A DNA stretch of 10,341 nt from Bacteroidales bacterium (GCA_016281475.1 JAEEIS010000261.1:1-10341); one strand, 5' to 3'. Numbered from the stretch's first letter, positions 1 to 7,662 are shown. Numbers and translations: made by a program. Notes: a model not told the origin generated them from the letters alone.

Positions 1-240
1 ACCCGAACTGGAAAGGATGCTCTTATAGAACTGGTCTTTCTCCTCTGCCAACTGCAGCTTACTCTGCAATAACTTGATGGTCGTGCTGTCGACCACGCGC
101 ACTGTCACCGTGTCGCGACGCACCACCGTTACTGTGTCGTGTACCGTCATCCGCACCGTGTCCTGCGCTCGTACCGTCAGTCCCAACATGGCAAACAACA
201 CCATCAATCCGAAAGATATATGTTTCCTCATGGCTTTCAT
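1..240 (-). CDS. Secreted/envelope protein of unknown function, N-terminal 80 codons (partial)
   Basis: An open frame begins with ATG at 240 and runs without a stop to the window edge, so the 3' part is missing. The first 80 residues start MKAMRKHISFGLMVLFAMLG, a short basic stretch and then a hydrophobic core, ending at VRAQ-DT. This is a good type I signal peptide, with predicted cleavage near residue 25. A second ATG three codons in (231) could also serve as the start. Next comes a low-complexity stretch with repeated D-T-V units (DTVRMT, DTVTVV, DTVTVR), then a charged segment (KLLQSKLQLAEEKDQFYK) that could form a coiled coil. The start lies 4 bases after the hisS stop, which suggests co-transcription and possibly translational coupling. 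DTV-rich segments after a signal peptide occur in Bacteroidota envelope proteins, but I cannot assign a family or function from this fragment. Confidence 0.75.
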   Translation of the reverse strand, partial: MKAMRKHISFGLMVLFAMLGLTVRAQDTVRMTVHDTVTVVRRDTVTVRVVDSTTIKLLQSKLQLAEEKDQFYKSILSSSG

Positions 241-244
241 CCAA

Positions 245-1594
245 TTAGTTCTCAGCAAATTTCGCCAGCAGCTCCTCCACCGTCATAGCCTGCTGCTCGC
301 CAGTGGTCATATTCTTGACGGTAAGGTTCTGGGCGGCAATCTCGTTCTCGCCTACGAATACCACGTATGGCACATGGCTGCGGTTGGCGAAATCCATCTG
401 TTTCTTCATCTTGGCGGTGTCGGGATATATCAGTGTGCTGACTCCTGCGGCACGCAGACGGGCGGCACAACCGATACAATATGGCAGGCTCTCGGCACCA
501 AAGTTGATGAACAGCACCTGCGCCGACTGGCCCAAGTCGGCCGGGAACTTGTCGAGCTCCGTCAGCACGTCGTAGATGCGGTCGGCACCAAACGAAATGC
601 CCACGCCGCTCACATCGGGCATACCGAAAATGCCCGTCAGGTTGTCGTAGCGTCCGCCACCCGTGATGCTGCCGATGCTCACATGGTGTGCCTTCACCTC
701 GAAGATGGCACCCGTGTAGTAGTTCAGTCCGCGTGCCAGCGTCAGGTCCAGCTCCACTTCGCAGCGCGGCTGCACCTGCTCGATATAGCCAAACAACTCC
801 TTCAGTTCCGCCACGCCCTTGGTGCCAATTTCGTTGTTGGCGAACATAGCCGACAGTTGCTCCAGTTTCTCCGCAGCCGTGCCCTGAAGGGCAAACACCG
901 GGTCGAGAGCCGCAATCTGCTCGTCACTCAAGCCACGCTCGCGCAACTCGGCGCGCACATTGTCGAGACCAATCTTGTCCAACTTGTCTATCGCCACAGT
1001 GATATCTACCAACTTGTCGGGTGCTCCAATCATATCGGCAATGCCAGCCAGCACCTTGCGGTTGTTAATCTTCAGCGTCACCTCGATGTCGAGTTTCTGG
1101 AACACCATGTCGATCATCTGCACCAGCTCCAACTCGTTCAGCAGCGAGGTGCTGCCAATCATGTCGGCATCGCACTGGTAGAACTCCCTGTAGCGGCCCT
1201 TCTGCGGACGGTCGGCACGCCACACGGGCTGCAGCTGATAGCGACGGAAGGGGAAGGTCAATTGGTCGCGGTGTTGCACCACAAAGCGGGCGAAAGGTAC
1301 CGTCAGGTCGTAGCGCAATCCGCGGTCGCAAATGCGCGGAGCCACCTTGTGGTAGTCCTGATTAAAGTCCACCCCGTCCATAAAGTCGCCCGAATTGAGC
1401 ACTTTGAAGAGGAGCTTGTCGCCCTCCTCGCCATACTTGCCCATCAAGGTGGAAAGATTTTCGAGCGAGGGAGTCTCTATAGGCTCGAAGGCAAACGCCT
1501 TAAACACCTCGCGGATAGTATCAAAAATATAGTTGCGACGAGCCATCTCCAATGGCAAAAAGTCGCGAGTACCTTTAGGAATGCTGCACTTCAT
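245..1594 (-). CDS. hisS: Histidyl-tRNA synthetase
   Basis: Charges tRNA-His with histidine in the cytoplasm using ATP; a class II aminoacyl-tRNA synthetase, normally a homodimer. The 449-residue length is usual for the bacterial enzyme. Visible signatures in order: N-terminal KGTRDFLP (residues 7-14); motif 1 region around [11 protein letters not shown] (36-46); the histidine-site segment [11 protein letters not shown] (94-104); motif 2 with [21 protein letters not shown] (about 122-142); the HisRS-specific [10 protein letters not shown] (286-295); [11 protein letters not shown] (309-319); and motif 3, [10 protein letters not shown] (330-339). The C-terminal anticodon-binding domain covers roughly 355-449. 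The ATG at 1594 gives the expected N-terminus. It is the first gene of a probable two-gene unit with the secreted-protein gene downstream. I found no clear TAnnTTTG box upstream, so its promoter is unplaced. Nothing suggests truncation or transfer. Confidence 0.98.
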   Translation of the reverse strand: MKCSIPKGTRDFLPLEMARRNYIFDTIREVFKAFAFEPIETPSLENLSTLMGKYGEEGDKLLFKVLNSGDFMDGVDFNQDYHKVAPRICDRGLRYDLTVPFARFVVQHRDQLTFPFRRYQLQPVWRADRPQKGRYREFYQCDADMIGSTSLLNELELVQMIDMVFQKLDIEVTLKINNRKVLAGIADMIGAPDKLVDITVAIDKLDKIGLDNVRAELRERGLSDEQIAALDPVFALQGTAAEKLEQLSAMFANNEIGTKGVAELKELFGYIEQVQPRCEVELDLTLARGLNYYTGAIFEVKAHHVSIGSITGGGRYDNLTGIFGMPDVSGVGISFGADRIYDVLTELDKFPADLGQSAQVLFINFGAESLPYCIGCAARLRAAGVSTLIYPDTAKMKKQMDFANRSHVPYVVFVGENEIAAQNLTVKNMTTGEQQAMTVEELLAKFAEN

Positions 1595-1780
1595 CTAATA
1601 TAGTTTATTTACTTATTAAATATGGATAACTACAGAACGCAGTTTTTATTGTGTCACGCCCCACTAATATTTACTTTCTCCGCCCAAATTCGCCTTCCCA
1701 ACATAGCCCCAACCCCCTCTTGGACCTCGCCTGCCTCCCTCCAACCAACGCTTCTTATAGGGTTCATCAATGCTCCTTTG

Positions 1781-1795
1781 TCGCTCATAGAGCGA
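1781..1795. repeat. Short perfect hairpin
   Basis: TCGCTC and GAGCGA form a perfect 6-bp stem around the 3-base loop ATA. It sits near the middle of the GC-rich intergenic block. Function unknown; it may be part of a larger RNA structure read from the minus strand. Confidence 0.45.
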
Positions 1796-1859
1796 ATAAC
1801 TACTTCCCATCAGGCGGCGGAGGAGATAGGTCTCGCGGGAGTCACGTGGGCAAGAAGAG

Positions 1860-1889
1860 GGCTGGCGGCCCACTGCGGGACTGCCAGCC
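1860..1889 (-). terminator. GC-rich hairpin, possible transcription end for the T9SS protein gene
   Basis: GGCTGGC (1860-1866) pairs perfectly with GCCAGCC (1883-1889), and an inner CCC/GGG pairing (1869-1871 with 1877-1879) can extend the stem. It lies about 55 bases downstream of the stop of the large minus-strand gene. On the minus strand it is followed by CTCTTCTTG, which is pyrimidine-rich but not a true U-run, so intrinsic termination is only a possibility. It could equally be a structural part of the suspected dispersed element. Confidence 0.35.
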
Positions 1890-1906
1890 TTGAGAAATCG
1901 TAAATA

Positions 1907-1932
1907 CGTAATTACGTTATAACGTAATTACG
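1907..1932. repeat. Perfect 26-bp palindrome
   Basis: The half-site CGTAATTACGTTA is followed directly by its reverse complement, giving a perfect 26-bp dyad with no spacer, centred between 1919 and 1920. Within it the 10-mer CGTAATTACG, itself palindromic, occurs twice (1907-1916 and 1923-1932). It begins 10 bases beyond the stop codon of the large minus-strand gene, a place where it could act as a bidirectional stop or an RNA 3'-end stabiliser, but it is AT-rich and lacks a flanking T-tract. A protein-binding site or the end of a repeat element are alternatives. Confidence 0.7.
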
Positions 1933-1942
1933 AAGAGTCTGC

Positions 1943-4900
1943 TTAGCGGACTATCAGTTTCTTGACCATGCTGACGTTCTCGCCGATGATGCGGACGAAG
2001 TAGGTGCCCTGAGCCAGATTCTCTATGTCAATGGTCTTAGCGCAGTTGCCTGAGCAGTTGACGACTTCGCTAGCCACCTCGCGGCCATTGATGTCAACCA
2101 CGGCTATCTTCACCTGGCCGTTGATGCCGACTACACTGATGGTAGTGGCACTGCTGGTGGGGTTGGGATAGATGATGCAGGCAGGTCCGTCCACTCCGTC
2201 GATGCCGATGGAAGTGGTGGTGAAGCTGACGCTGGCATAGTCGCTGAATTTGCCGTCATCGCAGATGGTGCGCACCCTGGCCACGTAGCCCGTGCCGGGT
2301 GTGAGGCCGGTGAGTTCAAACTGGCGTTCGGTGGTGCTGGCATCTACAACGGCGGTGCCTGCGGCGGTGGTGACCAAGACTTCCCACTCGTCACCCGCGT
2401 TGCCGGGAGTCCAGGTGAGGAGGGCAGCACTATCGGTGATGTTGGAGGCTGCAAGGTTGGTGACGGGGTCGCATTCGGAGGAGCCCTGCGGCTCGGTGGC
2501 GAAGCTGACGACATCGGCCCATGCGCTGTAGGTGCCTTGGTCGCAGATGGCACGGACATAGACGTCATACTCGGTGTCGTAGTCGAGGTTGGTCAAGGTG
2601 ACGTGCGATGAGTCGGTATTGACGAAGGTGCCCGTTTCGTGGGTGAAACCGCGCGGACCGTACTCAAGCTGGTAGCTGAGGTGACCGGCACCGGCAGCCC
2701 AGCTGACGATGGCGGAGTTGCCTGCCACCGACACGCCTACACCGGTGGGAGCGCCACAGGGGATTCCACCCGTGGGGGTGGTGACGGTGAGGGTGGTCCA
2801 GTTTTCGCTCTGCCAATTGGTGCCACATACGGCACGGACGAGGAAGTCGTACTGCATGTCTTCCATCAGCCCGTGGATGGTGTAGGTGTTGAAAGTGATT
2901 GGGACGACGGTGCCGGTGCCCTGGTCGAAACCGCTGAATCCGTACTCGATTATCCAACTAATGGCCAATGGGTCTGAGCCCCATGTGAGCGTGATGCTGT
3001 TGGGACTGAGACTGGTCCACATGAGCCCTGTGACATCGGGACAGACGGCGGTGGTGAAGGAGACGGTGTCGCCCCAGTTGCCGACGACGCTGACAGCCGC
3101 GTTGCAGAGGGCGCGCACAGAGGCCTGATAGTTGACACTGGCAGTGAGGCCACCGACGGTGGCGGGATGGGTGGTGACGGTGTAGAAAGTGTCGAGGTCG
3201 CCACTATACCAGACATGTATTTCCCATGCTGTCTCGGTGCCTGCAGGCACCCAATCGAGGGTGGCGGTGGTATTGGTGAAGTTGGTGACGCGGAGGCTGT
3301 CGGGGGCAGGGCAGGGCATGCTGTCGGTAGTGAAGGCGGTGGTGACCCACTCGCTGTAGTCGAGGCTGTCGGCGGTGCAGTCCTGACGCACGCGGATGAT
3401 GTAGTCGGTGACCGGCAGCAGAGTGGAGAACGAGTAGGTGTTGCCGGTGACGTGGATGTCGGTGGCGGGCCAGTCGGCGGCATCAGATGCTTTGATGTTC
3501 ACCTCGTAGTCGGTGCCGTCGCCAGTCCAGACGACGGTGGCGGAGTCGTGGGTATAAGTGAGGTTGGTGATGACGGGCTGGGCGCAGATGGGCGTGGAGC
3601 AGGAGATGAGCTGCATGACCACGCGCGAGGAGTCGATGTACCGGTTGCCTGCGAATGAGGAGGGGTTCGTCACATCGGGGTTATAGGAGTCAGAATAATA
3701 GTGGAGGGTCTTGTTGCCGTTGCAGGGTTGCGCCTTGAAGGTGTAGGAGGTGCTATTGTAGTCGCCACTGTTGTCGTCGACAATGACCATGAGGTTGCCG
3801 TTGCCATCGTAGTCATAGGCGGTGTCGAGGGGGAAATAATTCCAACCAACCGAGCAGTTGAGCGGTCCGGTGTAGACACGGACGGCGATGGCGGAGTCGA
3901 GGGCTTCGACATCGTTGACGCTGCCGAAGGTGGTTCTGGCGGTGGGTTGGAAGTAGATTGTACAGTTGTTTTTGTCGGTCATGGGAGGAGCCTGGTCGTA
4001 GTAGTAGCTGATATGGTCGATAATCATCGCCCCGCCTAGCTCGGCACTGTCGATGATGGTCTCGGTGAGGGTGTAGCCATAATAATTGTTGACTGGGAAC
4101 CTATAGGTGGTGCCAGTGGAGTTGGAGGAGCCGGTGGAGGCAAGCAAGGCATCGTCGCACATGCCGGAGACCAGCGTGGTGGGGAAGCCCCAGCGCGCAG
4201 TGTCTACGTCGGAGCAGATGGGACGGACATAGATATCGTAATAGCTCAACGGACTAAGTCCCGTAATGGTGACGGGACGCGAGGTGGTGGTGATGAGGGT
4301 GCCTGCGGAAGAGCCACGGGTGTAGCCTTGCGGGCCATATTCCACCTGCCATTGTGTGGTGGGAGAGACATCGACCCAGTCGAAGGTGATGGTGGAGGAG
4401 GTGGAATCGGTGGCATACACCATGGCCGGGACAAAGCAGGTGGTGAAATAGTCGAGGGTGAGGTCGTCGATGTAGCCGTACCAGTAATCGGTGGTACGTT
4501 CGCCCTTGATGGCCACAAAGCGGCCGTTGCCAGTGTAGGCGGTGAGGGGGACGACCACTTCGCCCCAGGCGGCTCCGCCGGTGTAGATGATGGTGTCGAC
4601 AGGCTCGAACGTGGACACGTTATCGGGGTCGGTCATGACACCCACCGTGAAGGTGGGAATGCTGTTGTTAGTGGACGCCCTCAACCAGAAGCTCAGTTGC
4701 AAGGAGGCAACGCTGACAGCAGGGTCGACCGGTGGCAGAGAGACGCATTGGTAGTCGCCATAGGTGCCCGTAGTGGTGGAGCAATACCAGTAGAGGCTGT
4801 GAATACCTTCGGGCGAGTGGCTTCCGGTGACGACGTAGGGGTAGCCAAAATAGACAACACCGTTGTTGAGACGGGTCCAACAATTGACAAAGGCAGTGCT

Positions 4901-7483
4901 GGTGCTTGAGCCTACGGTTTCTGCCTCGAAGTCCTGGGTGTAGGGCAACGACAGATAGCTACACGGGGTATGGAAATTGTATACGCGCCAGAAACTGGTG
5001 TCGCCAGCACCACAGACGGAGCGCACCCTGAAGGCATGGGGTGAGTTGGGTGTGAGACCTGTAAAGGAGGCGTGGGTGGTGAATGCCGTGGTGATGCTAC
5101 CACTGTCGAGCTGGTACTGCCACAGGGTGGCGTAGCCCATCTCACTCCACGAGAAGTCGGCCGAGGTCTGGGTGAGGTTGCTGAGCACGACACTGTCGGG
5201 ACGGATGCAGGGCGAGTAGGCAAGGCTGATGTTGTCGACCGCCGGTGGCGGCATCGAGCCAATCCCGTTGTTGCAACGGAAAATAAAAACCAGATGGTAG
5301 TCGCCCGCCGTGGTAATTTCGGCGACATCGCTGCGTGTCTGCCAAGAGGACTGGAGGTTGAGCTTGTGACCACCGTCGAGGGGTATCCACGAGGCAGGCA
5401 TTGTGGCTAAAGTAAGACCGTATGGCATGATGGTGGAAGCGGTGAGCGATTCAGATAGGGGGACGAGGGCGGCACGCAGGAAGTCGGATTGGCTTTCGCC
5501 CTCACACTTCCAGTCGAAGGAATAGCCGTAGTCGCCCGGCGTGGGGAGGGTTATGTCGACGTAGGCGTAGTCGAGAGCGTCGGCAGCATCGACGGTGTAG
5601 CTGTTGCTGACACCGTTGTCGTTGGTGACATAGAGGCTGTGGGTGCCACCGTTATGTGTGGCGGTGCCGATGTGCCAACGGTTGTGGTTTTCGCCATTTT
5701 CAAGCACCCACTGACGGTTTTGGGCAGTGTCCTCGAAACCGCAGACGAAAGGCACGGAGAAGCGGCGCGTGGTCGTGCGGAAGGTGGCGGCAGTGGGCAA
5801 CGAGGTGCCTACCGAACAGAGGGGAGTGACCTGTATGTCGTAGCTGGTGGCGGGTGCGAGTCCGCGGATGGTAAAGGGCAGCGAGGTGGCCGTTACGGCA
5901 ATGCCGGAGTCGAGGGGAATACCCGAGAGACCATATTCGACGCGCCACGAGGTGGATGTGCCTGTTTCCCACCACGAGAGAGTGAGTTCTGTGGTGTCGG
6001 CTCCGACGAGGTGGAGATTCGCCACGGGCGAACAGACGGGAAGACGCTCGATGGTGATGTCGTCGATAAAGAAATAGGAGATGGCACTGGTGTTGCGGGC
6101 GATGCGCATGGCGATGTAGGCGCCTGTGCCGTTGTATACGCTCAGGTCTACCTCTTTCCTATCATATATAATGCCATAGACCGGCACGGTATCAACGGGC
6201 ACGAAGGTGGTGTTGTCGGTGGGGTCGGTCATCACGCCGACAACGATGTTGTCAGCCGCGGAGATGTTGTCCATTTTGGCCCAGAATGAGAGTTTGAGCG
6301 TGTTGACGGGGTGCAGAGCAGTGTTGACAGAGGGCAGCACGGAGATGGCCCAGTCGCCATAGGCGGTGCCTGTGGGTGGGAAATAGTAGTAGAGGAAACG
6401 CGAGCCAGAATGGCTACCAGCAGGCCACTGAGAGATGTTGCCGATGTAGCCTAGGTGGTTGGAGGTGGAATTGTCGAGGCGGTGCCAGCAGGGTATGCCG
6501 CAATAGGGGGGAGCAAAGCTGGGGGAGCCGATATTGTAGCCCTCGAAATCCTCGAAGTAAGGCAGCGAGTCGATGGTTCCGCACTCGGTGCGGAAGGTGA
6601 GGAATGCCACACCCGGCGCATTGCCCGCACAGTCGGGGGTGATGTAGACATCGTAGGCGGTGTTGATGGAGAGGCCTGTAAGCAGAAGGGTGGTATCGTT
6701 GGCTGTGAGGAGAGTGCCTGTGCCACGAACGAAGCCGCTAATGCCGTATTCTACAGTCCACGAGGTGTTAAAAGCCGTGTCGGACCACGAAAGGAGAGCC
6801 GTGTCGCCAACGGTATTTGAGACTGCCAGATTGATGACAGGCGAACAGTCGGGTATCACCTCAATGACGAAGTCGTCGACGAAACCCGAGTTCTGATTAA
6901 ATCCCGACCCCCTAGGCGATGGGAACATGAGTGTAATATAGCCGTGTGGACCGTTATAGTCGCTGTAATCCACGGCATAACGCGAATAGGCAGTTGAGCC
7001 ATTCGAATTGACGGTGTCAAAAGGAACAAAGGTCCTGGGGTCGAGCGGATTGGTAATCAAACCCACGACGGCTTCTGCCTTATAGCTACTGCTGGTGCTG
7101 CCGGCCCGCATGGCGAAGCTCACCCTAAGGGTGTTGATGGGGAAGAGGAGCGAGTCGGTCATGGGCAGGATGAGATACTGGTTGGAGTCGGCATAGTTGG
7201 CATGGGAGTAGAACCTTATGCTGTTGCCTCCGCTGTTGGCAGAGCCGTTGAGGATGATGGGGTAGCCCATATAGTTGGATCTGGTTCCGCGATTGATATA
7301 TCCCCAACAGAGGGGCAGGTTGTTGACGGAGGCAGGGTTGGAGGTCTGGCCCACGTAGCTGTCGAGGTTGTCGATATAGGGCAGGACGGTGAGTGGATTA
7401 CATGACGGAGTCTGCGCCTGAATGGCACACGGGATGGCCATCATCGTCACAACAAGCAGGAGATTTTGTAGATGTTTTTTCAT
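1943..7483 (-). CDS. T9SS-secreted multidomain surface protein with choice-of-anchor-J-like and Fn3 modules
   Basis: An intact 1846-residue secreted protein. Residues 1-23 are a signal peptide (MKKHLQNLLLVVTMMAIP..., cleavage after IQAQ). Then come alternating modules: J/cleaved-adhesin-like domains at about 29-212, 301-483, 575-758 and 841-1015, with LPYxxDFE-type starts and I/V-D-D/N ends; and Fn3 domains at about 213-299, 484-571, 759-839 and 1016-1103. A different Tyr/Asn-rich beta domain follows at about 1108-1297, then five tandem Fn3 domains (about 1300-1757). The end (about 1766-1846) is a T9SS type A sorting domain: IIYPNPTS, VVDINGREV, LAQGTYFVRI and final KKLIVR. Such proteins are exported by Sec and then the type IX system, and are usually anchored to the cell surface or released. 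No catalytic domain is visible, so binding to host, glycan or neighbouring cells is an inference. The start is the only ATG in front of the signal peptide. It is transcribed alone, divergently from typA. Confidence 0.93.
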   Translation of the reverse strand: MKKHLQNLLLVVTMMAIPCAIQAQTPSCNPLTVLPYIDNLDSYVGQTSNPASVNNLPLCWGYINRGTRSNYMGYPIILNGSANSGGNSIRFYSHANYADSNQYLILPMTDSLLFPINTLRVSFAMRAGSTSSSYKAEAVVGLITNPLDPRTFVPFDTVNSNGSTAYSRYAVDYSDYNGPHGYITLMFPSPRGSGFNQNSGFVDDFVIEVIPDCSPVINLAVSNTVGDTALLSWSDTAFNTSWTVEYGISGFVRGTGTLLTANDTTLLLTGLSINTAYDVYITPDCAGNAPGVAFLTFRTECGTIDSLPYFEDFEGYNIGSPSFAPPYCGIPCWHRLDNSTSNHLGYIGNISQWPAGSHSGSRFLYYYFPPTGTAYGDWAISVLPSVNTALHPVNTLKLSFWAKMDNISAADNIVVGVMTDPTDNTTFVPVDTVPVYGIIYDRKEVDLSVYNGTGAYIAMRIARNTSAISYFFIDDITIERLPVCSPVANLHLVGADTTELTLSWWETGTSTSWRVEYGLSGIPLDSGIAVTATSLPFTIRGLAPATSYDIQVTPLCSVGTSLPTAATFRTTTRRFSVPFVCGFEDTAQNRQWVLENGENHNRWHIGTATHNGGTHSLYVTNDNGVSNSYTVDAADALDYAYVDITLPTPGDYGYSFDWKCEGESQSDFLRAALVPLSESLTASTIMPYGLTLATMPASWIPLDGGHKLNLQSSWQTRSDVAEITTAGDYHLVFIFRCNNGIGSMPPPAVDNISLAYSPCIRPDSVVLSNLTQTSADFSWSEMGYATLWQYQLDSGSITTAFTTHASFTGLTPNSPHAFRVRSVCGAGDTSFWRVYNFHTPCSYLSLPYTQDFEAETVGSSTSTAFVNCWTRLNNGVVYFGYPYVVTGSHSPEGIHSLYWYCSTTTGTYGDYQCVSLPPVDPAVSVASLQLSFWLRASTNNSIPTFTVGVMTDPDNVSTFEPVDTIIYTGGAAWGEVVVPLTAYTGNGRFVAIKGERTTDYWYGYIDDLTLDYFTTCFVPAMVYATDSTSSTITFDWVDVSPTTQWQVEYGPQGYTRGSSAGTLITTTSRPVTITGLSPLSYYDIYVRPICSDVDTARWGFPTTLVSGMCDDALLASTGSSNSTGTTYRFPVNNYYGYTLTETIIDSAELGGAMIIDHISYYYDQAPPMTDKNNCTIYFQPTARTTFGSVNDVEALDSAIAVRVYTGPLNCSVGWNYFPLDTAYDYDGNGNLMVIVDDNSGDYNSTSYTFKAQPCNGNKTLHYYSDSYNPDVTNPSSFAGNRYIDSSRVVMQLISCSTPICAQPVITNLTYTHDSATVVWTGDGTDYEVNIKASDAADWPATDIHVTGNTYSFSTLLPVTDYIIRVRQDCTADSLDYSEWVTTAFTTDSMPCPAPDSLRVTNFTNTTATLDWVPAGTETAWEIHVWYSGDLDTFYTVTTHPATVGGLTASVNYQASVRALCNAAVSVVGNWGDTVSFTTAVCPDVTGLMWTSLSPNSITLTWGSDPLAISWIIEYGFSGFDQGTGTVVPITFNTYTIHGLMEDMQYDFLVRAVCGTNWQSENWTTLTVTTPTGGIPCGAPTGVGVSVAGNSAIVSWAAGAGHLSYQLEYGPRGFTHETGTFVNTDSSHVTLTNLDYDTEYDVYVRAICDQGTYSAWADVVSFATEPQGSSECDPVTNLAASNITDSAALLTWTPGNAGDEWEVLVTTAAGTAVVDASTTERQFELTGLTPGTGYVARVRTICDDGKFSDYASVSFTTTSIGIDGVDGPACIIYPNPTSSATTISVVGINGQVKIAVVDINGREVASEVVNCSGNCAKTIDIENLAQGTYFVRIIGENVSMVKKLIVR

Positions 7484-7555
7484 AACAAATACGTTTTTAA
7501 TTAATGACGAGGTATATATATTTTTGATTTATTTCACAATAGACCAAGAAGAAAC

Positions 7556-7578
7556 AAGCAAATCATACTAGTTTGCTT
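7556..7578 (-). promoter_or_regulatory. Inverted repeat in the leader of the T9SS protein gene
   Basis: AAGCAAA (7556-7562) and TTTGCTT (7572-7578) form a perfect 7-bp dyad around a 9-base spacer. It starts about 10 bases inside the transcript expected from the minus-strand -7 box at 7594-7601. It could be an operator or a 5' hairpin protecting the mRNA. No known regulator site is recognised. Confidence 0.4.
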
Positions 7579-7593
7579 AGTTAGTCTGTAGTG

Positions 7594-7601
7594 CAAAGTT
7601 A
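7594..7601 (-). promoter_or_regulatory. Bacteroidota -7 promoter box for the T9SS protein gene
   Basis: On the minus strand this reads TAACTTTG, a perfect match to the Bacteroidota primary sigma -7 consensus TAnnTTTG. Transcription should begin around 7587, giving an untranslated leader of about 100 bases before the ATG at 7483. No good -33 TTG is seen at the usual distance, but the upstream DNA is strongly A/T-rich. Confidence 0.6.
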
Positions 7602-7654
7602 CAACTTTTTAGGTAATAATTTCTATTTTAAATTTTCAATTTTCATTTTTTTTG

Positions 7655-7662
7655 TATCTTTG
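7655..7662 (+). promoter_or_regulatory. Bacteroidota -7 promoter box for typA
   Basis: TATCTTTG matches the TAnnTTTG consensus exactly and is followed by CA, as is the divergent box. Transcription would start near 7670, leaving a leader of about 20 bases before the typA ATG at 7689. The expected -33 region (about 7630-7637) is a T-rich tract without a clear TTG. There is no Shine-Dalgarno sequence before the start, which is normal in this phylum. Confidence 0.65.

Larger units (their letters stand above)
1668..1906. repeat. Possible MITE-like or dispersed element bounded by imperfect inverted repeats
   Basis: TATTTAC at 1668-1674 is matched by its reverse complement GTAAATA at 1900-1906. Reading inward the similarity continues: the left end reads TATTTAC-TTTCTC and the right end, on the other strand, reads TATTTAC-GA-TTTCTC, so 13 bases match with one 2-base gap. 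The 239 bases enclosed are GC-rich with internal hairpins, in contrast to their AT-rich flanks. No transposase is present and I see no convincing target-site duplication, so this is a tentative call. A structured RNA leader or a decayed gene would be alternatives. Confidence 0.3.
1595..1942. other. Intergenic region with structured GC-rich core, no certain gene
   Basis: These 348 bases separate the start of hisS from the stop of the large T9SS protein gene, both on the minus strand. The ends (about 1595-1670 and 1890-1940) are AT-rich like other gaps here, but about 1675-1890 is as GC-rich as coding DNA and strongly purine-rich on the minus strand. It contains a small hairpin (1781-1795), a larger GC-rich hairpin (1860-1889), a pair of terminal inverted repeats (1668-1674 and 1900-1906) and a 26-bp palindrome (1907-1932). 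The hisS promoter should lie in the hisS-proximal part, but no good -7 box is visible. A minus-strand frame of about 48-69 codons (1664-1873) is open but has no recognisable family. Confidence 0.6.

Noticed and set aside
59..244. 61-codon minus-strand frame at the left edge
   Set aside because: It overlaps, in another frame, the partial gene starting at 240, whose translation has a proper signal peptide. This one has no such feature.
74..1603. Long plus-strand open frame of 509 codons opposite hisS
   Set aside because: It is antisense to a certain hisS gene, gives a His/Gln-rich low-complexity translation with no family, and exists because of GC-rich codon bias on the other strand.
1595..1680. 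A -7 promoter box for hisS
   Set aside because: AT-rich runs are present, but none matches TAnnTTTG well on the minus strand, so no promoter is claimed.
5489..6289. 266-codon plus-strand frame, and others such as 3167-3658 and 4328-4909, opposite the large T9SS gene
   Set aside because: Their translations are Gly/Val/Asp-rich mirror products of the Fn3-rich gene on the other strand, with no recognisable domain or start context.
7425..7429. Possible lipoprotein signal in the T9SS protein (Cys19 in AIPCA)
   Set aside because: Pro sits directly before the Cys, which does not fit a lipobox. The AIQAQ site just after it fits signal peptidase I, and the T9SS tail gives its own route to the surface.
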